A stretch of DNA of 64,000 nucleotides from an uncultured Oscillospiraceae bacterium (GCA_947628315.1 CANQZJ010000002.1:1-64000), one strand, 5' to 3'; shown: positions 6,717-15,197, counted from the stretch's first letter. The notes: generated by a model not told the origin, from the sequence alone. Program-made: numbers and translations.

Positions 6717-6995
6717 ATGCACGATCCATTTGATTTCGTGTGCGACATGGAGAGCCACGCCTGCCAGCTGGAGGCCATCACCACCGCGCTGCGAACCCTG
6801 TTAGAAGACCTGTCCACGGGCCTGCACGGGTGGAAAACTGACCGGCCGGAGCCAGGCGTGGAGTGGGCCCTGAATCGCGTCACGGGCCTTCACGCCATCG
6901 TCTGGTCGATGGATCACCTATGCGACGACCTGAACGCTGCGATCTTGCAGCAGTACGAAGAAAGGAGACACGCACATGATCATCCGCAAAAATGA
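6717..6995 (+). CDS. phage protein of unknown function
   Basis: A 92-residue acidic helical protein (ACQLEAITTALRTLLEDLSTG). AAAGGAGGGG precedes the ATG. It is the first gene of the replication operon and overlaps the next gene by 20 bp. No family recognised. Confidence 0.6.
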   Translation: MHDPFDFVCDMESHACQLEAITTALRTLLEDLSTGLHGWKTDRPEPGVEWALNRVTGLHAIVWSMDHLCDDLNAAILQQYEERRHAHDHPQK

Positions 6996-7344
6996 CGTCC
7001 GTATGTTCGACGCGCAGTGTGCCGTGGATCATGGACTGGCCGAGGCGGTTTTTATGATGCACCTTGACCAGGAGATCGGCAAGGCGGTGCAGCTGCACAA
7101 CGCCGGCATGGAGAAGGGCCGGGAGATGGCGGTTGCTCCCGAGTATGTTTTCGGCGCATGGTCTTATGACGAGTTGTGCCGGGAACTGCCCTGGTGGGAC
7201 GAGGCCCAGATCAGACAGATCGAGGCCCGGTGTGTCCAGAAGGGCCTGCTGAGAATGGCCTACTACGACGCGCCGCCGGACAGCCCGGCCAAACAGTGGT
7301 ACGCCGTAATCTATCCGCCGGGAGGGGATAACGATGGCTCATAG
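6976..7344 (+). CDS. winged-helix-like replication accessory protein
   Basis: A 122-residue protein whose centre (SYDELCRELPWWDEAQIRQI, then CVQKGLL) matches a segment of the next gene (TYTELYPWWSMAQIRRI, then CKAKGALL). This pattern is typical of winged-helix domains at the N-terminus of phage replication initiators. It seems to be a truncated paralogue of the initiator and overlaps it by 11 bp. Confidence 0.65.
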   Translation: MIIRKNDVRMFDAQCAVDHGLAEAVFMMHLDQEIGKAVQLHNAGMEKGREMAVAPEYVFGAWSYDELCRELPWWDEAQIRQIEARCVQKGLLRMAYYDAPPDSPAKQWYAVIYPPGGDNDGS

Positions 7345-8155
7345 TCCGCTCATGCACCTCCACGGGGAGGGCTGCGTCGCCGTCAAGTACGGCACCGAGG
7401 AGGCCATCTTCCTGGATTCCATCATGTTCTGGTACCGCACCAACCGGAGCGAGAACATCAATTTTCACGAAGGCCGCTGGTGGACATACAACGCCATGAA
7501 GACCTACACCGAGCTGTACCCCTGGTGGTCTATGGCCCAGATCAGGCGGATCATCGACAGGTGTAAGGCCAAGGGCGCCCTCCTGGTGGGGGACTTCAAC
7601 CCGGATCGGCGGGATCGCACTAGCTGGTATTCGCCCAGCGACGAGCTGCTGGCCCTCTACGGCGAACCGCCCCTCAGTGATAGCATTTGCGAAAATCAGC
7701 AAATGCAAATGACGGATTCAGCACACGCAGGTGCGGAAACCAGCAAAGCATTACCATGTAATACTCATGATAATACTGACATCTTCTCCCCTATAGTCCC
7801 CCCGGCGGGGGACGGCGGGCAGGCCAAGCCGGACAAGTCCGCCCCGAAGTACCGCCCGGACTGGTTCGAGCGGTTCTGGCACATCTACCCCCTGATCGAG
7901 GGCCAGAGGAAGGGCCGGCAGGAGGCCGCCCGGGCCTGGGACAAGGTGAAGCCCGACTTCGACACCGCCCGCACCATGGCCGCCGCCCTGGAGCGGCAGA
8001 AGCTCTCCCCTCAGTGGAGGCGGGAAAACGGGCGGTTTATCCCCCGGGCGTCCACCTGGCTGCGGAACGGGCGGTGGAAGGACGAGATCGTCGTCCCCAC
8101 CGGCCCGCCCCCCGACGCCGGCGGCTGGGCCCCTGATCCCGAGGTGACGTCATGA
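7334..8155 (+). CDS. phage replication initiator, DnaD-like organisation
   Basis: A 273-residue protein in three parts: an N-terminal winged-helix-like domain (1-110), a low-complexity linker (about 115-175), and a C-terminal helical domain. The C-terminal part carries the phage primosome pattern FERFWHIYP, then KGRQEAARAWDKVKPD, then the final tryptophan-rich stretch STWLRNGRWKDE. Such proteins bind the origin and load the replicative helicase encoded next; the genes overlap by 4 bp. The linker-coding DNA is unusually AT-rich and contains an inverted repeat, so the origin may lie inside this gene. Confidence 0.8.
   Translation: MAHSPLMHLHGEGCVAVKYGTEEAIFLDSIMFWYRTNRSENINFHEGRWWTYNAMKTYTELYPWWSMAQIRRIIDRCKAKGALLVGDFNPDRRDRTSWYSPSDELLALYGEPPLSDSICENQQMQMTDSAHAGAETSKALPCNTHDNTDIFSPIVPPAGDGGQAKPDKSAPKYRPDWFERFWHIYPLIEGQRKGRQEAARAWDKVKPDFDTARTMAAALERQKLSPQWRRENGRFIPRASTWLRNGRWKDEIVVPTGPPPDAGGWAPDPEVTS
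7683..7711. other. candidate replication origin element inside the initiator gene
   Basis: GCATTTGC (7683-7690) and GCAAATGC (7699-7706) form an 8-bp inverted repeat, followed by AAATG, in the AT-rich linker region 7680-7800 of an otherwise GC-rich gene. Lambda-type phages place iterons within the initiator gene. This is inference from position and composition. Confidence 0.3.
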
Positions 8156-9549
8156 CCGCCACGGAAAACGCCGTCGACGCCGGCTACGAGGCCCAGGTGG
8201 CCGTCATCGGCTCCATGCTGCTGGAGCCCCGGTGCATCCCCCAGGTGCTCAGCGCCCTCCGGCCCGAGGACTTCACCCACGGCCCCTCCCGGCTGGCCTT
8301 CAGCGCCATCCGCGGGCTGATCCACCAGGGGAAGCCCCCCGACATCGTCACCATCTGCGACGCCCTCCACGCCGACGAGGGGACGATCCAGTACCTGCGC
8401 CAGTGCATGGAGCTGACCCCCACCGCCGCCAACGTGATGGCCTACGTGCCCATCGTCCGCCGGAGCGCCGCCCTGCTGCGCATCAAGGATCTGGCCGGAC
8501 AGGTGATGGAGAGCCGGGATCTGGACGGCGCCGAGACGCTGGTGCGGCAGATGACCGCCATGCTCTCCGCCACGGAGCGGATGCCCCGCATGACCGCCGT
8601 GGAGCTTGCCACCGACTTTCTGGAACGGATGAAGGCGGAGAAGAAGCCGGAGTACCTGCCCTGGGGCATCCCCACCCTGGACAGGCGGTGCTACGCCGAG
8701 CTGGGAGACGTGATCCTGCTGGGCGGGTACGCATCCGCCGGGAAGACGCTGCTGTCCATCCAGACCGCCCTGGCCCAGGCCAAACGCTACAAGGTGGGCT
8801 ACTACACCCTGGAGACCAAGCCCGAGAAGATGGCCGACCGCATGTTCGCCCATCTGGCCCGGGTGAGTCTCAGCGACATCAAGACCCGCAACTTCGCCGA
8901 CGACGTGTGGGGCAGGTTCGCCGAGGCCGCCAGCCGGTTTACCTCCGAGTGCCCCATCGAGTTCGTGAGGGCCTCCGGATCCTCCGCCGAGGACATCGCC
9001 GACGACGCCATCGGCCACGGGTATCAGGTGATCTATCTGGACTATGTGCAGCTGCTGTCGTCGCCCAACGACCGCAACACCAGCGAGTACGAAAAGGTCA
9101 CCCGGAACAGCCAGACCCTCAAGCGGTTCGCCCAGTCCCAGGCCATCGCCATCGTGGAGCTGGCCCAGCTCAAACGCCCAGACACCGACAAGGGCAAGAA
9201 CCCCGTCCCGCCCAATATGCACTCGTTCAAAGAGTCCGGCCAGCTGGAGCAGGACGCCGACATCGCCCTGCTGCTGTGGCCGTCGGACAACAATGACAAC
9301 ACCTCCGACCGCCGCTTGAAAATCGGCAAGAACAAGGAGGGCGGCCGGGCTACCGTCGACCTGCGGTTCCAGCCGGGTATCCAGACCATGACGGAGCTGG
9401 TGCGGGAGGAGGGCAACGACGTGCAGCGGGATCTCATCGAGAAGGGCCGGCACGTCAAGTCTGAGAACCGCCGCAAGGCCCGGGAGGCCCTCAAGGGCCA
9501 GGAACAATTCACCGAAGTCAACATCCCCGACAAAGACATGCCGTTTTGA
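8152..9549 (+). CDS. dnaB: replicative DNA helicase, DnaB family
   Basis: A 465-residue hexameric helicase. The N-terminal helical domain (about 10-110) contains AQVAVIGSMLLEPRCIPQVL. The RecA-like domain has Walker A GGYASAGKT (191-199) and Walker B VIYLDYVQLL (near 295-304), followed by the downstream motif SGQLEQDADIALLLW. It unwinds DNA at the phage replication fork and is probably loaded by the preceding initiator. GAGG lies 7 nt before the ATG, which overlaps the initiator stop. Confidence 0.93.
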   Translation: MTATENAVDAGYEAQVAVIGSMLLEPRCIPQVLSALRPEDFTHGPSRLAFSAIRGLIHQGKPPDIVTICDALHADEGTIQYLRQCMELTPTAANVMAYVPIVRRSAALLRIKDLAGQVMESRDLDGAETLVRQMTAMLSATERMPRMTAVELATDFLERMKAEKKPEYLPWGIPTLDRRCYAELGDVILLGGYASAGKTLLSIQTALAQAKRYKVGYYTLETKPEKMADRMFAHLARVSLSDIKTRNFADDVWGRFAEAASRFTSECPIEFVRASGSSAEDIADDAIGHGYQVIYLDYVQLLSSPNDRNTSEYEKVTRNSQTLKRFAQSQAIAIVELAQLKRPDTDKGKNPVPPNMHSFKESGQLEQDADIALLLWPSDNNDNTSDRRLKIGKNKEGGRATVDLRFQPGIQTMTELVREEGNDVQRDLIEKGRHVKSENRRKAREALKGQEQFTEVNIPDKDMPF

Positions 9550-9551
9550 CC

Positions 9552-9603
9552 GTAGGGGCCGGCCCATGTGCCGGCCCGGGCCGCCACACGGGGCGGCCCC
9601 TAC
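9552..9603. repeat. twin-hairpin repeat, copy 1
   Basis: The 52-bp element starts GTAGGGGC and ends GCCCCTAC. It folds as two GC hairpins, and lies 2 bp after the helicase stop codon. Copies at 19026-19078 and 19775-19827 are in the opposite orientation. Confidence 0.8.
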
Positions 9604-9626
9604 ACACAAGAAAAGGAGAATTCACC

Positions 9627-10433
9627 ATGAAAACCTATGCCATCCTCAACATGAAGGGCGGGGTGGGGAAGACCACCACCGCCATCAACCTCAGCTGTCT
9701 GCTGGCCGCCGAGCACGGCCTCAACGTCCTGCTCATCGACGCCGACGCCCAGCGCAACGCCACCCGGGCCCTTGTCGAGGCCGGGGACTACCCCACCCTG
9801 TGGGACGTGCTCACCGGCTCCGAGCTGATCCAGTACTGGATGGACGCCACCCAGCCCACCGACCTGGAGCGGCTGGACATGGTGCCCGCCTCCGACCTCC
9901 TGTGGGGGCTGGACGCCGACCCCGTGGGCAAGTTCAACGTCGTCCACCGGCTGCGGGACTTCCTGGACGCCGCCGGGGAGGACGAGACCTACGACGTGGC
10001 CGTCATCGACTGCCCGCCCAACTTCGGATGCGCCACCGCCGCCGCCATCATGGCCGCCGACGGCATCGTCATCCCCATGCTGCCCGACGCCTACTCCGCC
10101 GAGGGCATGGCAGACCTCACCCGGCAGATCGAGGGCGTGAAGTCCATCAAGCCGGAGGTGCGGGTGTGCGGGATCCTCATCAACCAGGCGCAGCGGGCCA
10201 ACGTGGTGGAGGACGCCGAGGGCTACATCCGGGAGAACGCCCCCTGTCCCGTGTATGAGCACACCATCCGCCGCACCGTGAAGGTGCTGGAATCCACCTG
10301 GGCCAAGGAGCCGGTGCTCATCTGGGCGCCCCGCTCCGCCGCCGCCGTGGACTACCGGGCCTGGGTGCGGGAGTTCGTGGAGACGGAGGGGCTGCTGCCC
10401 ATCAATGCGGAGGGAGGTGCGGACGATGAGTGA
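9627..10433 (+). CDS. parA: ParA-type partition ATPase
   Basis: A 268-residue Soj/ParA protein with the deviant Walker A KGGVGKTT at residues 10-17, LLIDADAQRNAT (switch I/A') near 35-46 and VAVIDCPPNFG (Walker B). The ATG at 9627 has AAGGAG upstream; the longer frame would translate the twin-hairpin repeat. It overlaps the DUF3102 gene by 8 bp, the usual place of the ParB-like partner. In a prophage with an integrase this suggests that the excised or replicating form is actively segregated, or that the phage can persist as a plasmid. Confidence 0.9.
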   Translation: MKTYAILNMKGGVGKTTTAINLSCLLAAEHGLNVLLIDADAQRNATRALVEAGDYPTLWDVLTGSELIQYWMDATQPTDLERLDMVPASDLLWGLDADPVGKFNVVHRLRDFLDAAGEDETYDVAVIDCPPNFGCATAAAIMAADGIVIPMLPDAYSAEGMADLTRQIEGVKSIKPEVRVCGILINQAQRANVVEDAEGYIRENAPCPVYEHTIRRTVKVLESTWAKEPVLIWAPRSAAAVDYRAWVREFVETEGLLPINAEGGADDE

Positions 10434-11418
10434 GGGGTTCAGCCTGGCGGAGCAGATCGCCGCAGCCGCGCCCGCCGCGCCCCGGGACATCGAGACCATC
10501 ACCGCCGAGGTGCTGGAGCTGAAACACACCGCCGGAAACGCCATCCTGGACATCGGCCGGCGGCTTATCGAGGCCAAGGCCGTGCTGGATCACGGGGAGT
10601 GGCTGCCCTGGCTGGAGGAGCGGGTGGAATTTTCCGAACGCACCGCCAACCGGTTTATGCGGCTGGCCCGGGAGTGGACAAATCCGACAACGTTGTCGGA
10701 TTTGGGGGCCTCCAAGGCCCTGGCGCTGCTGGCCCTCCCCGCCGGTGAGCGGGACGGGTTCATCGCCGAAGCCCACGTGGTGGACGGCCAGGAGAAGACG
10801 GTGGACGAGATGTCCGCCCGGGAGCTCCAGCAGGCCATCAAGGAGCGGGACGAGGCCGTGGCCGCCCAGGAGAAGATGGCCGCCGATATGAAGTTTGCCA
10901 ACGAGCGCATCGAGGGGCTGAATGCAGACCTGGAGTCCAAGGCCGCTGAGGCCGAGAAGGCACGGTCTGAGACCGAGCGCCTGGCCGCCGAGTTGAAGGC
11001 CCTCCGTGAGAAGCCGGTGGAGGTGGCCGTCCAAGAGAAGACGGTGCCCGATCAGGCGGCCATCGACGCCGCCGTGAAAAAGGCCAAAGACGAGGCCGAG
11101 GGCAAGCGCAAGGCCCTGGAGGACAAGCTGGACAAGGCCAAGGCCGCCCAAACCGCCGCCGAGGCGGAGCGGGATTCCCTCCGGGCCCAGCTGGACGCCG
11201 CCCGGGAGCAGGCGAAGACCACCGCCGGCCGCGCCGTCCTCTCCGCCGACGCGGAGCTGGCCCAGTTCAAGCTGCTGTTCGACAGCATCCAGTCCGACAT
11301 CAACAAGCTGACCGGGCTGCTGATGAAAGTCCGGCTCCGGGACGCCGAGGCCGCCAAAAAGCTGGAGGCCGCCCTCAACGCCCTGGCGGATAAGATCAGA
11401 GAGGGGGCGAAGGCATGA
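10426..11418 (+). CDS. DUF3102 protein, probable ParB-like partner
   Basis: A 330-residue protein. Residues about 10-115 are a DUF3102 domain (AGNAILDIGRRLIEAKAVL, WLPWLEERVEFSERTANRFM), which includes a probable DNA-binding helix set. The remainder (about 130-300) is a long alanine/glutamate-rich coiled coil. AGGGAGG lies 8 nt upstream of the ATG. Coupling to parA suggests the centromere-binding or adaptor role. A perfect 26-bp palindrome lies inside its own coding sequence and encodes the NPTTLSDLG segment. Confidence 0.8.
   Translation: MSEGFSLAEQIAAAAPAAPRDIETITAEVLELKHTAGNAILDIGRRLIEAKAVLDHGEWLPWLEERVEFSERTANRFMRLAREWTNPTTLSDLGASKALALLALPAGERDGFIAEAHVVDGQEKTVDEMSARELQQAIKERDEAVAAQEKMAADMKFANERIEGLNADLESKAAEAEKARSETERLAAELKALREKPVEVAVQEKTVPDQAAIDAAVKKAKDEAEGKRKALEDKLDKAKAAQTAAEAERDSLRAQLDAAREQAKTTAGRAVLSADAELAQFKLLFDSIQSDINKLTGLLMKVRLRDAEAAKKLEAALNALADKIREGAKA
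10679..10704. repeat. 26-bp perfect palindrome, copy 2 (candidate centromere/operator)
   Basis: The half-site is CAAATCCGACAAC, followed immediately by its exact reverse complement. It lies inside the DUF3102 gene beside parA. A copy with one mismatch is at 1674-1699. Confidence 0.75.
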
Positions 11419-11792
11419 GCATGGTTGACGCGGCCATCGCCGCCATCACCGCCCAGCAGGCCAAGGTGAAAGACCGGAGCCCCCAGTGGATGGTGGGCGA
11501 GCAGCTCAAGGACATCTGCCGGGCCGAGCCGGCCAGCGCGGAGCTGATCCTTCAGGATCTGGAAAAGGAGGCCATGAGCATCACCGAGGCGGAGAAAAAG
11601 ATCAAGGCCTTCGCCGACGGCCACAAGACCGGCAACTGCTCCTGTGTTACGCCGGCGGAGTCGGATCGCATCCTCCGGAAGTTCTACGGGCTGCCGGCCT
11701 CATCCGTCAGCCCTGACGGGCTGACACCTTCCCCAGAGGGGAAGGCTTCAATCGGAGCCGGGAAGATCATCGACCTGGCGGACTTTTTCTGA
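11415..11792 (+). CDS. PcfK-like protein
   Basis: A 125-residue protein whose centre (AEKKIKAFADGHKTGNCSC, VTPAESDRILRKFYGLP) matches the PcfK-like family, named after a gene of the conjugative plasmid pCF10. As in that plasmid it precedes a PcfJ-like gene. Residues about 95-112 (SSVSPDGLTPSPEGKAS) are encoded by a REP-like hairpin element (11698-11749), so this is an in-frame insertion. Function of the family is unknown. Confidence 0.75.
   Translation: MSMVDAAIAAITAQQAKVKDRSPQWMVGEQLKDICRAEPASAELILQDLEKEAMSITEAEKKIKAFADGHKTGNCSCVTPAESDRILRKFYGLPASSVSPDGLTPSPEGKASIGAGKIIDLADFF
11698..11749. repeat. REP-like element (CCTCATCCG family) inside pcfK-like gene
   Basis: CCTCATCCG is followed by a GTCAGCC..GGCTGAC hairpin, then CACCTTCCCC..GGGGAAGGCTTC. 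The same layout occurs in host DNA at 52592-52640 and, inverted, inside mutL at 60353-60405. Confidence 0.7.
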
Positions 11793-11805
11793 GGGGGCGG
11801 GGACG

Positions 11806-13614
11806 ATGACAGAGAATCTGACCGCCCTGGTACCCATGACGCCGCCGGTGGGCATCGTGGCCTACGCGTTGAGTATGCCGGGAGCCTGCGACCTGGGCGC
11901 CATGATCTACGAGTGCGAGTGGGTCACCGACACCTCCTGGGACGCCATGCTGACCGACCGGCCCCGCAAAACCCGGGCCGTGCGCTGCACCTGCTCCCTG
12001 TGCAATGCTTCCTTCCTGGCGAACTATGCCCCGCCATCGCCGGCATATTTGAATGGAGGCTTTCACAGAGCCTACGGGGCCGTGATGGAGCTCCCCGGCG
12101 GAGTGGCCACCGTCACCGAGTACGACCAGCTGGACTGCCCGTTCTGCGGCGGGAAGACCTTGATGCTCCGGGCTTCCACCGTGGGCTCCGGCTGGATGGA
12201 GATCGACAAGGGCGGGTGCATGTCCGCCGCCGTGCTGGAGGATCCATCCGGGGAGCGGCCTCTGGCCCTCCTGTGCTGGATGGTCAAGAAGTTCGTCAAC
12301 CGACGGGGATGTGAACAGTTCCGGGCGCTGCCCTCCGAGGCATACGTCTTCGGGGCCCGGGAAGCCCGCAAGCTGAAAGCCTGGTATAAAGTGGCCTTCT
12401 CCGGGAATTTGAAGTACCGGGACGAGTGGAGGGAGGAAAAGCGCTGGAGCGAGGACTGGGGCTCCGTCCCCACCGGGCGGATCCTGGGCCTGACGCCGGA
12501 GCTGGTAGAGCGGAGCGACTTACCCAACTGCAAACTGGATCGGTACATGGATCCTCTGCCATTCGGCCCGGATGAGCGATATCCGGTGAGCTGGCTCCGA
12601 CTGTGCCAGGAGCATCCCGCCGTGGAGAACCTGGTGACCCAGGGGGCCGGGCCCATCCTCCACGAGCTGATGGATGAGAAGATCAACCGCTATACATGGG
12701 AGCACAACACGCGGGGCATGCCCGGCCTGTGCGAGCTGGATCTCCAGGCCCGGCGGCCCTCCCAGATCCTCCGGATGGATCGGGACGAGTTCGCCCGCGC
12801 CAAGGCCCAGTGCTGGGGGCTGTATCACTGGAAAGTCTACACCGCCGCCAAAATGGTGGGCGACCGCATGACCGACCGGGACATTGAGGATCTGCACCGC
12901 TACGGGGGCGAGGATATCCTGCCCCTGGTGGGCAAGGCCCCGGTGGGGAAGATCTGCCGGTATCTACTCCGCCAGTGCATGGAGTGGGGTGCCGAAAACG
13001 ACCCGTACAACGAATGCGCGGACTACCAGCCGGACGAAGACGTCATCAGCGCCTCCACCCTGGGGGACTACTGGCGGATGGCAGAGGTGGCCGGATGGGA
13101 TATGTCCGATCCGGGCACCCGGTGGCCCGCCACCCTCATCACCGCCCACGAGAAGGCTATGGAGGCATGGAAGGCGGCCAGGGCCGGGGGCATGAAAAAG
13201 CAGTTCGCCGCAAGGAAGAAGCTCCTGTGGCGGTACGCCTGGACTGACGGGGCCATCCTGATCCGTCCCGCCGCCGACCAAGCCGATCTGAACAAGGAGA
13301 GCGCCGGGCTCAACCACTGTGTGAAGACCTACGGCGAGGATCACGCCATCGGCAAGTCCGCTATCTTCTTCATTCGCCGGGTGTCGGCGCCGGACGTGCC
13401 CTGGTTTACTCTGGAACTGGACGAGGCAACGCTCACCGTGCGCCAGAACCGGGGCAAGAATAACTGCGCCCGCACTGAGGAGATCAAGGAATTTGAGAAA
13501 AAGTGGCTCCGCTGGGCCCGCGCCGGGGCCAGGCGCACAAAAACGAACGACCCGGCCAACCTGCCGAAGCCGGGCAAGAAAAAGGCCGCCAAAACGGTGG
13601 CCGCTGCTGCGTGA
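11806..13614 (+). CDS. PcfJ-like protein
   Basis: A 602-residue protein of the PcfJ-like family. The N-terminal region has two CxxC pairs (CTCSLC at about 65-70, CPFCG at about 111-115) suggesting a zinc ribbon. The C-terminal part carries the characteristic LNHCVKTYGEDHAIGKSAIF and PWFTLELDEATLTVRQNRGK segments. The C-terminal tail is very basic, consistent with nucleic acid binding. It follows the PcfK-like gene by 13 bp. PcfJ/PcfK pairs occur in conjugative plasmids and many Firmicutes prophages; the molecular role is not established. Confidence 0.8.
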   Translation: MTENLTALVPMTPPVGIVAYALSMPGACDLGAMIYECEWVTDTSWDAMLTDRPRKTRAVRCTCSLCNASFLANYAPPSPAYLNGGFHRAYGAVMELPGGVATVTEYDQLDCPFCGGKTLMLRASTVGSGWMEIDKGGCMSAAVLEDPSGERPLALLCWMVKKFVNRRGCEQFRALPSEAYVFGAREARKLKAWYKVAFSGNLKYRDEWREEKRWSEDWGSVPTGRILGLTPELVERSDLPNCKLDRYMDPLPFGPDERYPVSWLRLCQEHPAVENLVTQGAGPILHELMDEKINRYTWEHNTRGMPGLCELDLQARRPSQILRMDRDEFARAKAQCWGLYHWKVYTAAKMVGDRMTDRDIEDLHRYGGEDILPLVGKAPVGKICRYLLRQCMEWGAENDPYNECADYQPDEDVISASTLGDYWRMAEVAGWDMSDPGTRWPATLITAHEKAMEAWKAARAGGMKKQFAARKKLLWRYAWTDGAILIRPAADQADLNKESAGLNHCVKTYGEDHAIGKSAIFFIRRVSAPDVPWFTLELDEATLTVRQNRGKNNCARTEEIKEFEKKWLRWARAGARRTKTNDPANLPKPGKKKAAKTVAAAA

Positions 13615-13628
13615 GGAGGTGCAGGGCG

Positions 13629-13898
13629 ATGAGTAAAAAAAGAGAATCCCTGTCTGCACATAGATTTGGCCGCGCCGCTGCCGGAGGATCTGACCTCTGG
13701 CCTGTGTGCTGCCGTGGCGCTGATCCGCGGAACCAGACCCAAATGATCACCATGCTGGCTCTTTTGGCAAGTCAGGTCGCCCAGCGCCTCGGGGAGGACT
13801 ACCGCGTCTTGCTGCTGGCAATGGCCGCGGCGGGGCCCATAAACAGCAACAGTATCGTGGTGGATGTGGGAAAAATCAGAAAGGAGGGCCAGTCATGA
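13629..13898 (+). CDS. small ORF, probably two genes joined by a poly-A frameshift
   Basis: As sequenced, ATG at 13629 (GAGGAGGTG upstream) opens 89 codons ending at 13898. After ATG AGT there are seven A (13635-13641). With six A the frame would instead read MSKKENPCLHIDLAAPLPED and on to TGA at 13744, with codon use like the neighbours. A second gene would then start at the overlapping ATG 13743 (MITMLALLASQVAQRLGEDY), which is in the frame seen now. The first 38 residues of the current frame look out of register. This is a natural indel, slippage, or a sequencing error. Confidence 0.45.
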   Translation: MSKKRESLSAHRFGRAAAGGSDLWPVCCRGADPRNQTQMITMLALLASQVAQRLGEDYRVLLLAMAAAGPINSNSIVVDVGKIRKEGQS

Positions 13899-14431
13899 GA
13901 CCTGAGAACACGATCCGGCCGCCGCTGCCGAAGCACTTCGACCCGGTGAGCCGGCCGGCACACTACAACCAGGGCGGCGATAAGATTGAGCCCCGTCTGA
14001 CCGAGGTGCTGGGAGTAGCAACTGGCGTGGCATTTTATATAAAAATTGACGGAATGTCATATGGGCCATATAAGCTAAACGAGCAAGGAAATGATGTTTT
14101 CCATGTTCCGACCGAAAGCTCCATTTGCATGGCACACCTGATATACGCCATCAACCACCCGGAGAGCATCATCCGATCCCCACGCCTGACCGAGGCGGAG
14201 CGGGCAATCATGCGGGCCACCGGGGCCCGGTGGGTGAGCCGGGATAGCTACCAAAACTGCAATGTCGTAAGGCTTTGGGACGTAAAGCCGAAGAAGTCAG
14301 AAAAAGTGGTCGGCTATGAGTTTGAGCCGTCGGTTGGAGACCACGCATGGGCGGCTGTTTACAAAAGTCTGTTCCCCAGCGTCAATCCCGGCGACTGCAT
14401 TGAAGCGGAGGTGGCGGGCGATGACGGCTAA
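13895..14431 (+). CDS. phage protein with DUF3310-like start
   Basis: A 178-residue protein. The beginning (VSRPAHYNQGGDKIEP) resembles the DUF3310 motif, but the rest differs; residues 40-90 are coded by lower-GC DNA, and the C-terminal LTEAERAIMRATGARWVSRD is a segment common in phage accessory proteins. It may be a mosaic of two unrelated pieces. ATGA overlap with the preceding frame. Function unknown. Confidence 0.55.
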   Translation: MRPENTIRPPLPKHFDPVSRPAHYNQGGDKIEPRLTEVLGVATGVAFYIKIDGMSYGPYKLNEQGNDVFHVPTESSICMAHLIYAINHPESIIRSPRLTEAERAIMRATGARWVSRDSYQNCNVVRLWDVKPKKSEKVVGYEFEPSVGDHAWAAVYKSLFPSVNPGDCIEAEVAGDDG

Positions 14432-15197
14432 ACCCATCCTGTTCAACACCGAAATGGTACGGGCCATCCTGGAGGGCCGCAAGACGGTGACGCGGAGGGT
14501 GGTAAAGCCTGTCGGACAGCAGAAAAGATTTTGGGAGCCGCTTCACAGCAGATTTATTATTGACGAAGTTCAGCCTGGAATGTGGCAAATCTGGCTTGAT
14601 AAATGCGGAAATCCATATGCTACGGCAATCCCTCCTTATCGGCCCGGCGATGTGCTGTATGTGCGGGAGACGTGGAACTTCGCATATCAGCTTGACGGCA
14701 ACGAGCGGCCAATCGAGGAGACGGGCAGATTCTACTATGCCGCCGATGGCCTAGGCCCTTTTACTCTCTGGGTAACGCCTGATGGGGAATATAAAGACCA
14801 CATGCCCTGGCGCCCCTCCATCCACATGCCCCGGGAGGCTGCCCGGATCTTTCTCCGGGTCAAAGACGTGCGGGTGGAGCGGCTGCAGGACAGTTTTTCA
14901 GAACCCATAAGCCCGATTTTTGAGCTGCTGGCAGAGGGTGTGGATATAGGCGACGATTGCCGGGAGTGCATCGAAGCCTACGGGAATCCGTGCTGCGTTG
15001 ATACGGTTGACGAAGATGGCTCCGATATGTACGGCGGAGAGTGCGGACTGCTGGATGACATTCGCGGAGATTTTTCTGATCTTTGGGACAGCACCATCAA
15101 GCCAGCCGACCGTGACCTGTACGGCTGGGCGGCCAATCCGTGGGTGTGGGTCATCGAGTTTGAGCGTATCAGCAAGGAGGAGGTACCAGAGGAATGA
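14421..15197 (+). CDS. ASCH-domain-like phage protein
   Basis: A 258-residue protein. The N-terminal KPILFNTEMVRAILEGRKTV, TRRVVKP and later RPGDVLYVRETW plus a final WVWVIEFERI are the pattern of phage ASCH-like proteins, a PUA-related fold associated with RNA or modified nucleotides. GGAGG lies upstream of the ATG, overlapping the previous gene by 11 bp. A Cys/Asp-rich insertion (residues about 170-220) interrupts the fold. Substrate unknown. Confidence 0.65.
   Translation: MTAKPILFNTEMVRAILEGRKTVTRRVVKPVGQQKRFWEPLHSRFIIDEVQPGMWQIWLDKCGNPYATAIPPYRPGDVLYVRETWNFAYQLDGNERPIEETGRFYYAADGLGPFTLWVTPDGEYKDHMPWRPSIHMPREAARIFLRVKDVRVERLQDSFSEPISPIFELLAEGVDIGDDCRECIEAYGNPCCVDTVDEDGSDMYGGECGLLDDIRGDFSDLWDSTIKPADRDLYGWAANPWVWVIEFERISKEEVPEE

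Noticed and set aside
8011..9609. Long minus-strand frame opposite the helicase gene, and similar ones opposite parA, mutS, MnmE and tail genes
   Set aside because: These are glycine/valine/leucine/histidine-rich mirror frames, expected opposite GC-rich coding DNA; they lack SD sites and recognisable domains.
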